DNA of 64,000 nt from G963676095 sp963676095 (GTDB lineage: Bacteria > Bacteroidota > Bacteroidia > Bacteroidales > Prolixibacteraceae), in the NCBI GenBank assembly GCA_963676095.1, contig OY781040.1, forward strand, positions 4,278,001 to 4,342,000, read 5' to 3'. Shown piece after piece: positions 43,075 through 51,980 of the stretch (the stretch's first letter is position 1; each line of letters opens with the position of its first letter). Below the pieces are notes generated by a model that saw only the letters and a list, made by a program, of their open reading frames with translations, made no database searches and was not told where the DNA came from. Made by a program: the position numbers and the translations under genes.

Positions 43075-43580
43075 TTATTGAATGATAGAATTATTGAATG
43101 ATAGAATTATTGAATGATAGAATGAGGGAATAGGCACATTGTGAGTTGGTGAACTGGAGAGATGGCGAATGAAAAAATGATTGAATGATAGAATGTTCAC
43201 CACAGATAGCACAGATTAAAACAGTAAATGTTTGAAAGTTTGAATGTTCGATTGTTTGACGCTTCGCGGTTGGAGAGGAGAGCATAAAGATATTGTAAAT
43301 TAGTGAATTAGTGAACTGGTGAATGAAAGAATTAGTGAATGAATGAATGATAGAATGAGAAGAAAAACAAAGCTCCGGGGCCGAAACAACATTCAAACTA
43401 CGTAGTATCAAACGCTCAAACGGCGTAGCCTCAAACAACAGAAAACACAGGGACATTGTGAACTGGTGAATTATGGAAGAAAAATAAAGATCTGGGAACC
43501 GGAACAATAGAAACATTTTCAACAATAGTAACAACAGAAACAATTCTTCGAGTCTTCGAGGCTACGCTGTTTGGGGAACG
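43075..43580. repeat. mosaic repeat island 4
   Basis: Opens with a clear octamer array (GAATGATA alternating with GAATTATT, 43079-43120), then GTGAACTG, GAATGAAA, GTTTGAAA (43228-43262), CAAACGGC (43410-43440) and AACAATAG (43500-43545) modules. All are shared with the three other islands. No gene. Confidence 0.85.
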
Positions 43581-43681
43581 GGGCAGCGGGGCGGTGTTTT
43601 GATACTTGATCTTGAATTGCGGAATTTTAGATATTTCAGGTAAGCTATTCTCTTTTTTGTTTACCGGAAACACAATTTATT

Positions 43682-43712
43682 TTTGGAGAAAAAAAAATAA
43701 GCAATATATTTG
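43682..43712 (+). promoter_or_regulatory. promoter of the tRNA pair
   Basis: -33 TTTG at 43682-43685, 19 bp, then -7 TATATTTG at 43705-43712, an exact match to the Bacteroidota housekeeping consensus. The tRNA-Gly gene starts 45 bp further on. Confidence 0.75.
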
Positions 43713-43757
43713 CATCGCTGTTTTCGGAAGCGGAAACAGTTCGTTCTTCAGGATAAT

Positions 43758-43830
43758 GCGAGAATAGCTCAGTTGGTAGAGCACAACCTTGCCAAGGTTG
43801 GGGTCGCGGGTTCGAATCCCGTTTCTCGCT
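43758..43830 (+). tRNA. tRNA-Gly (GCC)
   Basis: 73 bases folding as a cloverleaf: acceptor GCGAGAA/TTCTCGC, D arm GCTC/GAGC, anticodon stem CAACC/GGTTG with loop TTGCCAA (anticodon GCC), and T arm GCGGG TTCGAAT CCCGT. CCA is not encoded. Confidence 0.96.
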
Positions 43831-43902
43831 CGTTTTTGGGAAATCTGTATTGAAATGATGGAAATCTTTCTACAATAAGTTCTCAAGTAAGAATGATCGG
43901 AT

Positions 43903-43988
43903 GCCCGGGTGGTGGAATGGTAGACACGTTGGACTTAAAATCCAATGACCAACCAACGGTCGTGCGGGTTCAAGTCCCGCTCCGGGTA
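43903..43988 (+). tRNA. tRNA-Leu (TAA)
   Basis: 86 bases with the long variable arm of leucine tRNAs. Acceptor GCCCGGG pairs with TCCGGGT (G-T at both ends); anticodon stem TTGGA/TCCAA with loop CTTAAAA (anticodon TAA); T arm GCGGG TTCAAGT CCCGC. It is co-transcribed with tRNA-Gly. Confidence 0.95.
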
Positions 43989-43995
43989 CAAAAGG

Positions 43996-44030
43996 CCTCT
44001 CGAAGATGAAAATTTTGGAGAGGTTTTTTT
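43996..44030 (+). terminator. rho-independent terminator after the tRNA pair
   Basis: CCTCTC (43996-44001) pairs with GAGAGG (44018-44023), followed by seven T residues (44024-44030), only 8 bp after tRNA-Leu. Confidence 0.75.
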
Positions 44031-44105
44031 ATGAATAAAAACTCACACCAAAGTCCCGCTTACCGGATCCGGATTGTTTTTAAGCACAAACAATCCCATT
44101 TTTAT

Positions 44106-44252
44106 AATTTCTGTCCTTGAGCCGGACAGGCTCTTCCTTTTCCATTCGATGAAAAGGAAGCAAAAATCTTGTCAAAACGAACCCTCTGCCGGGCGTTTTG
44201 ACGGCCTGCGCACCGCTCCGTTCTGCATTCGCGACGGAGTATTGACGGATTT
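44106..44252. repeat. dispersed repeat, copy C
   Basis: About 90 percent the same by eye as copy A (2132-2279), in the same orientation, including the CTTCCTTTTC and GTCAAAACG hairpins. It sits just upstream of the broken histidine kinase. Confidence 0.8.
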
Positions 44253-44561
44253 CGGGATGGTCAGTCCTGTCGTTCCCAAACTTTTTCGATAACCGCTCAA
44301 CTAATGCTTCTGCGTAATCTTTCAATACAAAACTAAAGGCTTTTAGGGCAACATTGAATGGTGTGACTGATTCTTATTCCTTCCTTTTTCGTCTCACTAA
44401 AATTTATGCTTGAACAAGGATACCCCTCTGAAATATGAAGTGATCCGTTTTTTGTTGTAATTTGGGCGTAGGGAAAATAACGATTTATTTTGACCTTATA
44501 TTCCCTTCTTGTTGTTTCGGTGCCGAAAATTGTCAGTTCAGTCAGTTTGACTCTTGGTTAA
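44253..44561. other. intergenic remnant between repeat and kinase fragment
   Basis: The minus strand near 44270-44325 reads KDYAEALVERLSKKFGND, which looks like a piece of real coding sequence joined to the repeat. I cannot name it. Nothing else is recognised up to the kinase fragment. Confidence 0.35.
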
Positions 44562-45172
44562 CAGAAGCCTGATGCTCGTCTCAGGTCAGCCAAACTGGAG
44601 AAAGACACGGCTCTGGCTCATCTTGAGGCGTTGAAGCTACAGCTCGATCCTCATTTTTTGTTCAATAACCTGAGCATTCTAAGCTCTTTGGTCGAAGAGG
44701 ATCCCAAAAAATCTGTTCAGTATATTAATCGTTTATCTGCTATTTACCGTTATGTCTTAAATAACAGAAGGCAAAATGTCGTCAGTCTCACTCAGGAATT
44801 TGATTTTATTAAAGACTATCTTTTTTTGTATGAAGTCCGTTACGGCAAGAGTATCCACTTGAAACTGGAAGAAGGTGTCCACTCTGAAAAATGGGGAATT
44901 CCTCCTTTAACACTGCAGTTACTGGTGGAGAATGCCATCAAACACAATTTATTCGAGCAGGAAAATCCGCTTCAGATACATATTGGTTTTGAGCCGGGTG
45001 ACATTTATTCGTGAAAAACAATAAAAATCCGGTTCCGTATGCAGAGTCTGGTAATATCGGGTTACAAAATATCTGTAATCGCTATAGATTAATCCATTTT
45101 TCACCACCGGAGATCGATGATCGTGAAAAGATATTTACAGTGAGGCTGTCATTGATCCCATTGGATAATTAA
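44562..45172 (+). pseudogene. LytS/YpdA-type sensor histidine kinase, truncated and frameshifted
   Basis: Preserves the His_kinase core: LEALKLQLDPHFLFNNLSIL, with the phospho-accepting histidine in PHFLFN, and LQLLVENAIKHN, the ATP-binding N box. In-frame similarity begins only at 44562 after a stop, so the N-terminal membrane domain is gone. At about 45012 one base is missing; the next frame carries on with VKNNKNPVPYAESGNIGLQN and ends at LIPLDN (45172). It lies 18 bp upstream of a matching LytTR regulator, which is also frameshifted. Confidence 0.8.
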
Positions 45173-45190
45173 CTATTTTGTAAAGTTAAT

Positions 45191-45950
45191 ATGTTAAGAA
45201 TATTAATTATTGAAGATGAATTACCTAACGCCCAACGGTTGGAAAGGATGCTTTTATCTCTGGATGAAACTGTTTTTATTGAGGGGACCATTCAAATCGT
45301 CAGGAGTGCGGTTTCCTGGCTGCAAACGCATCCGTTCCCGGATATTATATTTATGGACATCCGGCTTACTGATGGAATGAGTTTTGAAATTTTTCAGCAT
45401 GTTAATATCGATGTTCCGGTTGTTTTCCTGACTGCTTATGATGAATATGCGTTGAAAGCCTTTGAGGTAAATGCTGTTGATTATCTGCTGAAACCCATAG
45501 AACGGGAAAAACTACAGCAAAGTCTGAAGAAAGCCAAACGTTTTTTGGGAAAAGGATTGGATCAGAATATCCTTCAGTTGATTGAAAAACTGCAACCGGA
45601 ACAGCCCCCTTTCAGACAACGTTTCTTAGTAACTTACCGGGACCGGCTTTTACCGGTTTCAGTGGAAGATATTGCTTATTTCTATTCCGAAAACAAAATC
45701 ATTCACCTCGTTACTTTCAAAGGGGAAAATTTTGCAGTGGACACGACTTTGGAAAAACTGGAAGAAGAGCTGAACCCTGATATTTTTATGCGTGTCAGCC
45801 GTCAATGTATCGTTCGTCTCATTGCTATTCAAGATTATATACAAGCTGTTCAACGGACAGGTCGGCATCGAACTTAAACCTGCTTTTAAGGAAAGAATTC
45901 ATCTTAGCCGGGAAAAATCCACTGTGTTAAAAAAATGGATCGAAAGATAA
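45191..45950 (+). pseudogene. LytTR response regulator, 3' frameshift
   Basis: Receiver domain: LIIEDELPNAQRLERML (about 5-21), FMDIRLTDG with the phospho-accepting aspartate (about 56), VVFLTAYDEYALKAF and the DYLLKP lysine (about 103). The LytTR DNA-binding domain begins near 143 (RFLVTYRDRLLPVSVEDIAY). After IQDYI, one extra base near 45840 shifts the frame, giving a 228-residue product ending TGRHRT. The correct C-terminus (KLFNGQVGIELKPAFKERIH, ending at 45950) lies in the next frame. The DNA-binding domain is therefore probably incomplete. A sequencing error would have to be excluded. Confidence 0.78.
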
Positions 45951-46468
45951 AACGTTAAATCCAAATGATTTAGTTTCATCTTTATTGTGTTTTAGGGAAA
46001 AGTATCTCCTTGTTGAGTGATTTGACCGTGGTGTCAATCCATCCAAAACACAATGCTTCCTCAACTGCGTCAGTATACAAAATTCTCTTTTTTCCTGTTT
46101 CTTTTTTGGGATATCCGTATTTGGCAATATATTACACAACTTCATGTCGCAACGTACGTACAGTGCTATGGTGGTCGCGATAACTTTCCCCTAACCGGTC
46201 ATCCAGATTACCGGTTAGGGGAAAGTTATTTTAGCGTTGAGTCTTTATTGCAATTTCTTTTGTTTCATTTCCTTTTGTTAGTAATTGAATATTTTTGGTT
46301 AAAATTAGACAGTAATTAATTTATATTTCTACCAGATATTTGTTGTTTTGTATATTCAGATTTTCAAAAATAAACCCAAATTTTGTTGATCTTAGTTCGC
46401 AAAGGACTTCGTTAGAAATTTGGCAAATTGATGTCATGTAAATTTCGAAACACATTTTTGCTATCAAA
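45951..46468. other. gene-free stretch with a perfect hairpin
   Basis: No supported protein gene. The main structure is the 20-bp perfect inverted repeat at 46180-46229. The 88-codon plus-strand frame running through the hairpin has no family resemblance. The last 100 bp must hold the promoter of the sigma factor gene. Confidence 0.5.
46180..46229. repeat. 20-bp perfect inverted repeat
   Basis: Arms 46180-46199 (ATAACTTTCCCCTAACCGGT) and 46210-46229 (its complement) with a 10-base loop. There is no T-run after either arm, so it is not a usual terminator. It stands 240 bp upstream of the ECF sigma gene. Confidence 0.85.
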
Positions 46469-47113
46469 ATGGCGATGAATACCATGGAGCAACAGCTTAG
46501 TGATGAGGATAAAGTATATATTAAAGGATTGACAAGACGCGATAACAGAGTCTTTGGTTTGCTTTTTGAACAGTACCATGCTCAATTGTTCCGTTTTGCT
46601 CAAACCTACGTTTTCGACACAGAAGCATCAGAAGATATTGTGCAAGAGGTTTTCATCAAATTATGGGAGATGTCCGAAGTTCGAATAGACAGGTCGTTGA
46701 AAGCTTATCTTTTTTTGATGGTAAGAAACCGTTGTATTGATTATCTAAGAACGCTTCATGTTGAGGACAAAAGGAAACAGAAATTGCTCGAAGCTCAAGT
46801 TCTTTCTGATAGTACCGATATTGAGTTGGACGAACAAGCTTTGGAAATGATAAAACGTACAATTAATCGTTTACCGGAGCAATGTAGGCAAGTTTATCAA
46901 TTAGCTGTATGTGATAACATGAAATATGCTGATATTGCTGCGCAACTTGATATTTCTGTCAGCGCCGTTAAAGTTCAACTGTTCCGGGCCCGAAAATACC
47001 TCCGCGATAACCTCTCCAAATTTAGGGACAGCTTTTTGTTTTTTTCTTCGTTTATACGAAATCCAATACCACAAATGGAAAGTACTGCCGCTGAAAAAAA
47101 ACATAGAAAATAA
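46469..47113 (+). CDS. ECF sigma factor, SusC/SusD-linked (unit 1)
   Basis: 214 residues. Region 2 reads FGLLFEQYHAQLFRFAQTYV (about 29-48) and ASEDIVQEVFIKLWE (about 53-67). Region 4 reads LPEQCRQVYQLAVCDNMKYA, then DIAAQLDISVSAVKVQLFRA (about 151-170), a helix-turn-helix. It is the Bacteroidota FecI-like type that directs transcription of the next transport genes when its FecR partner releases it. The FecR gene follows 180 bp downstream, then susC and susD. The polar tail after about 185 is longer than usual. Confidence 0.9.
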   Translation: MAMNTMEQQLSDEDKVYIKGLTRRDNRVFGLLFEQYHAQLFRFAQTYVFDTEASEDIVQEVFIKLWEMSEVRIDRSLKAYLFLMVRNRCIDYLRTLHVEDKRKQKLLEAQVLSDSTDIELDEQALEMIKRTINRLPEQCRQVYQLAVCDNMKYADIAAQLDISVSAVKVQLFRARKYLRDNLSKFRDSFLFFSSFIRNPIPQMESTAAEKKHRK

Positions 47114-47292
47114 CTAATACTCCCTGAAAATAAAAGGGAGACTGACTATTTAATGCCTTTTTATCGTGTCTTGGCCTATCAAAAAACGTTTTTATTCGAT
47201 AAATTTATTTTTTTTCTGTTAACCTTTATCTCTTTGTTTTCGTCATTAAAGTATAATGAATAAATGATTAACTCGGAATTATAAATGGCGTT

Positions 47293-48465
47293 ATGAAAAA
47301 TATTGATTGGGAAATAATTCAAAAAAAACTGGAAGGCCGGATCTCCCCATCTGAGGAAAGGAGCCTAAATGATTGGATGAATTCCTCACCGGAGCACCTT
47401 GAATATTTTAGAATGGCAAAAGAATTTCATGAAAAGCAAGTTGAAGAGCTGGATTTGGATAAAGTTCCTTCTACCACAAGTTTATTCATGAAAAGGCTTC
47501 AGCCGGAATCACGTGTTATTATATCAAAAAGAAGCCTTCGTTATGCTGCATCCATATTGTTCCCGACAATAATCTTTTTGAGTGTCTGGTTTTTTAACAG
47601 AAGTCATAAAGATGACATTGCTAATAATAATGTTCCTGTTTCCATTGACCCAATAAGTAACAAAGCCAGACTGATTACTTCATCAGGATTGATCGTTGAC
47701 CTTGAAACAAATAAGAACGAACTGATAGAGGATTCTTCCGGAATTAAAATTAGTAACGATAGCTTGATGGGGTTAAAATATTTTTCTGGTTTGGAGGTCT
47801 CAAATATTCCGGGAGTTTATAACACATTGATCACCCCGCGTGGGGGTGAATACAATCTTGAACTATCTGATGGAACCCGTGTTTGGCTCAACTGTGACTC
47901 GGAGTTAAAATATCCGGTTGTTTTCAACGGTGCTACCAGGAAGGTTAGCCTAAAAGGGGAAGCCTTTTTCGATGTTTCCAAAAGCATAAAACCCTTTATT
48001 GTCCAAGCTATGAATATGAATATCAAAGTATTGGGGACGAGATTTAACATATCTGCTTACTCCGATGATCATTCGTTCCAAACAACTCTGACTCGAGGCA
48101 GTTTGAAGGTTGAATTATCCGGGACTGGAAATTCAGGGCAAAGTGTCTTATTGCAACCAGGTCAACAGGCGAACTTCGACAAAGACCTGGGTGAGCTTGA
48201 ACGTGTTGAGGTTGATACAACTTTATATACCAGTTGGATTGACGGATATTTCCGGTTTCAGGATAAACCATTGGATGAGGTAATGCGGAGCATTGCCCGA
48301 TGGTACAATATCGAGGTCGTTTATGAAAACAATGTTGATATAAAAAAACGATTGACTGGCAAATTATACCGATTGGATAACTATACGGTAATTACATCAA
48401 TGATTAGTAAAATATCTGGAATAAAGTTCGACACGGAAGGGACGCAAGTAACGGTTTCACAATAA
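47293..48465 (+). CDS. FecR-type anti-sigma factor (unit 1)
   Basis: 390 residues. The cytoplasmic N-terminal segment binds the sigma factor (about 1-75). One membrane helix is SLRYAASILFPTIIFLSVWF (about 79-98). The periplasmic FecR domain follows: LITPRGGEYNLELSDGTRVW (about 179-198), LNCDSELKYPV, GEAFFDVSKSIKPF and VLGTRFNISAYSDD. The C-terminal FecR_C domain (DUF4974) begins near 320 (RFQDKPLDEVMRSIARWYN). It senses substrate-loaded SusC through the STN domain and controls the sigma factor encoded upstream. Confidence 0.9.
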   Translation: MKNIDWEIIQKKLEGRISPSEERSLNDWMNSSPEHLEYFRMAKEFHEKQVEELDLDKVPSTTSLFMKRLQPESRVIISKRSLRYAASILFPTIIFLSVWFFNRSHKDDIANNNVPVSIDPISNKARLITSSGLIVDLETNKNELIEDSSGIKISNDSLMGLKYFSGLEVSNIPGVYNTLITPRGGEYNLELSDGTRVWLNCDSELKYPVVFNGATRKVSLKGEAFFDVSKSIKPFIVQAMNMNIKVLGTRFNISAYSDDHSFQTTLTRGSLKVELSGTGNSGQSVLLQPGQQANFDKDLGELERVEVDTTLYTSWIDGYFRFQDKPLDEVMRSIARWYNIEVVYENNVDIKKRLTGKLYRLDNYTVITSMISKISGIKFDTEGTQVTVSQ

Positions 48466-48562
48466 GGGGAAAAAATAATCGGGAAATGCGCCAACATTTC
48501 CCGATTGAAATAATTGAATACCCGCCAAGGTATTCCATGTTTAATTTATTACATACAAATCT

Positions 48563-51500
48563 ATGAAAAAAAGTTATTTAATGTATGTTTTCAGCTTTTT
48601 ACGGAAACATCGAAAAGCTCTTGGGATTATGAGAGATTTGATTGTGTTTATGTTATTTTTCAGTCTACAGGCACACTCCAGCATTTTCTCGCAAACACGG
48701 ATTAGTGTCGACTTGAAAAATTCCCAGATTGAAGAATTGATAAAGGTCATCGAGACGCAGACGCAGTTAGGTTTTCTTTATGACGAGATGCAATTAAAAA
48801 AAGCAAAACGGATATCAGTGAGTGTTCAAAATGAGACTGTTGAAAACGTGTTGAGAATAGCCCTCCAAAATACTGGTTTCGGGTTTGAAATTGATCATAA
48901 TACAATTTTGCTTAAGTTAAATCCAGTGGTCGAAGAACAGTCCCTCGAACCGATCATCGTAAATGGGAGAGTTGTTGATAGTTTAAACAAACCACTTTCT
49001 GGGGTTACTGTACATTTAAAAGGGAAAAACATTGGCGTTTCAACAGATAATAATGGTCAGTTCAGTCTTAAAACCTCAAATCTAGGTGGTGCTGTTTTGG
49101 TCTTCTCTTTTGTTGGTTTTGAAACTCAGGAGATTGTAGTGGGAGATCAGACTACTATTAATGTTATTCTTAAAAAAGGCATTAATGAGTTGAGTGAAGT
49201 AATAATTAATGCAGGCTATTATTCAACTACAGAGCGATTAAAAACAGGAAATATTAGTAAAATATCAAGTAAAGAACTGAGTCTATCTCCAGTTACAGAC
49301 CCTATGGGAGCCCTTCAAGGTCGAGTTTCAGGGATCGTAATTACGCAATCAAGCGGTAATCCAGGAGCTGCTTTTGAAGTTGAAGTTCGTGGAAGAACAC
49401 AAATTGATAAGATTAATGGGGCGTCAGATGAACCGTTGTACATTGTAGATAATGTTCCAATCGCGAGCGGGACTGAATATATTAATCAACTTCCTTCAGC
49501 CATAAGCGCATCTTCATTAAGTGGATTAAGTCCTTTATACAGTCTTAATATAGCTGATATTGAAAGTATAGAGGTTCTGAAAGATGCCGATGCGACGGCT
49601 ATTTATGGGAGTCGTGGTGCTAGTGGTGTCATTTTGATTACAACAAAAAAAGGCAAAAAAGGGAAGCCAAAATTTAATTTAAGTGTTTCAACTGGAGTTA
49701 GTGTAGCTCCTTTGCCAGATATGCTTACTACTAAAGAATATGTGGCTATGCGTAAAGAGGCTTTGTTAAATGATGGATTAGATCTAGAAACATTAGCAAA
49801 TAGCACGAAGCTTTCTGACAGGAATAAAGTTTATGATTTAGTGCAGTACGATACTACGAGGGATAACAACCTTACTAAGCAATTAATAGGTGGAACTGCC
49901 TATACTACAGATGTGCAGGCAACTTTATCTGGGGGCAGTGATCTAGCACAATTTATCCTGGCTGGTGGTTACCATAGAGAAACAATGGTAATACCAGGAA
50001 ATTTTCCAAATCGCAGGGCTTCTGGTAGATTAAATGTAACCACTACTACACCTAATAAAAAACTTACAGGTGTTTTTTCAGCAAGTTATGCTTCTACACT
50101 TAATACGAGTACATCAACAGATCTTTCATTTGCCTTGTCTTTACCGCCTAACTATAAGTTGTATGATGATAATGGGGATTTGGCTTGGAATGAGGGTGGG
50201 TATAAATCTGATAATCCATTAGCCTACACTTTACAAAAATACGAAGCTAGAATAACAACATTAAATACAAATGCGGTATTATCCTATAAAATAATACCTG
50301 GGTTAACTTTAAAAAATAGTGTTGGATATAATTTGATAACAACTGATGAAAATAGAATTAGGCCATCAACAGCTGTAAATCCTCTTGATAGAACTGGTGC
50401 CGATGGTACTTATCTATTTGGGCATGGAACATTTAAAAGTTGGATTGAAGAACCTCAATTAGAGTATAGTAAATCTATTGGAAAAGGAAGCTTAAATGCA
50501 TTAATTGGTGGCTCGTTCCAAAGTCAAGAACATGATAGTTATAACATTTCTATAAGTGGTTATGAAAATGATGATCAAATAGGAACGCTTTCTGTTGTTA
50601 CTTCGGAAATGTTTGGTACTCCATCAAGCAGTTTTTCAGAATACAAATACGTTGCTTTTTTTGGCCGTATCAATTATAACTACAATAATAAATATATTTT
50701 GAATTTAACGGGAAGAAGAGATGGTTCCAGCCGATTTGGCCCCGATTATAGATTTTCAAATTTTGGAGCTATAGGTGCTGCATGGATATTAAGTGATGAG
50801 TCTTTTATGAAGGAAATTCCTTTTATAAGTTTTGCAAAACTTAGAACTAGTTATGGGGTAACTGGAAATGATAAAATAGGGGAATATAAATATCAGGATG
50901 TTTATGAGTCAGGTTATTCTACGAATAGTTATGATGGTGAGACTGCACTTACACCTTCTTCTTTATACAATCCTGACCTACATTGGGAAAGGAATGCTAA
51001 AACAGAGGTCTCAATGGATTTAAATTTGTTTAAAGATCGTTTACATTTTTCAGCATCCTGGTATCGAAACAATTCGTCAGATCCTTTGGTTAGTTACCCT
51101 CTACCTGCAATGACAGGTTATAATAGCGTTGTTAATAATCTAAATGGTGTTATTGTACAAAATCAAGGGGTGGAATTGCAATTGACTTCTATAAATATTG
51201 AAAACAAAAATTTTAGATGGAGTGCAAACTTTAATATCACAATTCCAAGTAATAAACTGTTAAAGTATCCAAACTTTGAGGAGTCATCATATACGGGCTC
51301 TTATGTTATTGGAAAATCACTTAATACAGTTATTACGGGACACGTGTTGGGGGTTGATCCTGAAACAGGCTTGTATTTATTGGAAGATTACAACGATAAT
51401 GGTGTGTATGATCCTGCCTCAGATGGTGATTTTAAGCCACAACTTGACACAGATCCTGATTTCTATGGCGGACTTCAAAACTCTATTTCATTTAAAGGCA

Positions 51501-51961
51501 TTACTTTGGATTTTTTATTTCAGTTCAGAAAGCAGATGGGTAAAAACTGGCTTTCCTCTTATACATCTTATACTAGTCCGGTCGGTGCTGTAGGAAAAAA
51601 TTACCCAGATGTTGTTTTAAATCGTTGGCAAAACCCTGGCGACATTACCAATATTCAAAAATTCACGACATCAGCCTCTATATTAGATCTTTATAAACTA
51701 AATGGGGGTCATGTACCTGCTTATTTTTCAGATCTTCAATATACAGATGTCTCTTTTGTGCGTCTAAAAAATGTGTCTTTATCATATGATCTTCCTGAAA
51801 AATTATTGAAAGGGCTAGGCGTGAGTGCTTTTCGTGTGTATGCGCAGGGGCAAAATCTGTTAACTTTTACACCCTATAAGATTGGAGATCCGGAAACAGC
51901 GTCTTTAAATAGGTTACCTCCTTTACGCACTATTATTATGGGCGCTCAAATTTCTTTTTAA
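48563..51961 (+). CDS. SusC/RagA-type TonB-dependent outer-membrane transporter (unit 1)
   Basis: 1132 residues. After a long N-terminus and a signal-like helix ending FSLQAHSSIFSQ (about 32-43) comes an STN signalling domain (about 45-112: ISVDLKNSQIEELIKVIETQ). Next a carboxypeptidase-like domain (about 133-215: VNGRVVDSLNKPLSGVTVHL), then the plug, with DPMGALQGRVSGI and LKDADATAIYGSRGASGVIL (about 340-359), and the beta-barrel to the C-terminal aromatic-rich strand ending AQISF. The STN domain shows that it signals to the FecR/sigma pair upstream. The gene is distinctly AT-rich at third codon positions compared with the mevalonate operon, so the unit may be acquired. Confidence 0.93.
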   Translation: MKKSYLMYVFSFLRKHRKALGIMRDLIVFMLFFSLQAHSSIFSQTRISVDLKNSQIEELIKVIETQTQLGFLYDEMQLKKAKRISVSVQNETVENVLRIALQNTGFGFEIDHNTILLKLNPVVEEQSLEPIIVNGRVVDSLNKPLSGVTVHLKGKNIGVSTDNNGQFSLKTSNLGGAVLVFSFVGFETQEIVVGDQTTINVILKKGINELSEVIINAGYYSTTERLKTGNISKISSKELSLSPVTDPMGALQGRVSGIVITQSSGNPGAAFEVEVRGRTQIDKINGASDEPLYIVDNVPIASGTEYINQLPSAISASSLSGLSPLYSLNIADIESIEVLKDADATAIYGSRGASGVILITTKKGKKGKPKFNLSVSTGVSVAPLPDMLTTKEYVAMRKEALLNDGLDLETLANSTKLSDRNKVYDLVQYDTTRDNNLTKQLIGGTAYTTDVQATLSGGSDLAQFILAGGYHRETMVIPGNFPNRRASGRLNVTTTTPNKKLTGVFSASYASTLNTSTSTDLSFALSLPPNYKLYDDNGDLAWNEGGYKSDNPLAYTLQKYEARITTLNTNAVLSYKIIPGLTLKNSVGYNLITTDENRIRPSTAVNPLDRTGADGTYLFGHGTFKSWIEEPQLEYSKSIGKGSLNALIGGSFQSQEHDSYNISISGYENDDQIGTLSVVTSEMFGTPSSSFSEYKYVAFFGRINYNYNNKYILNLTGRRDGSSRFGPDYRFSNFGAIGAAWILSDESFMKEIPFISFAKLRTSYGVTGNDKIGEYKYQDVYESGYSTNSYDGETALTPSSLYNPDLHWERNAKTEVSMDLNLFKDRLHFSASWYRNNSSDPLVSYPLPAMTGYNSVVNNLNGVIVQNQGVELQLTSINIENKNFRWSANFNITIPSNKLLKYPNFEESSYTGSYVIGKSLNTVITGHVLGVDPETGLYLLEDYNDNGVYDPASDGDFKPQLDTDPDFYGGLQNSISFKGITLDFLFQFRKQMGKNWLSSYTSYTSPVGAVGKNYPDVVLNRWQNPGDITNIQKFTTSASILDLYKLNGGHVPAYFSDLQYTDVSFVRLKNVSLSYDLPEKLLKGLGVSAFRVYAQGQNLLTFTPYKIGDPETASLNRLPPLRTIIMGAQISF

Positions 51962-51980
51962 CTTTTTAAATATAATAGTT

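Noticed and set aside
46180..46229. rho-independent terminator
   Set aside because: No T-run follows either arm, and no gene ends close by on the appropriate strand.
46053..46319. 88-codon plus-strand frame before the sigma gene
   Set aside because: It runs through the perfect hairpin, has no family signature and has an unlikely composition.
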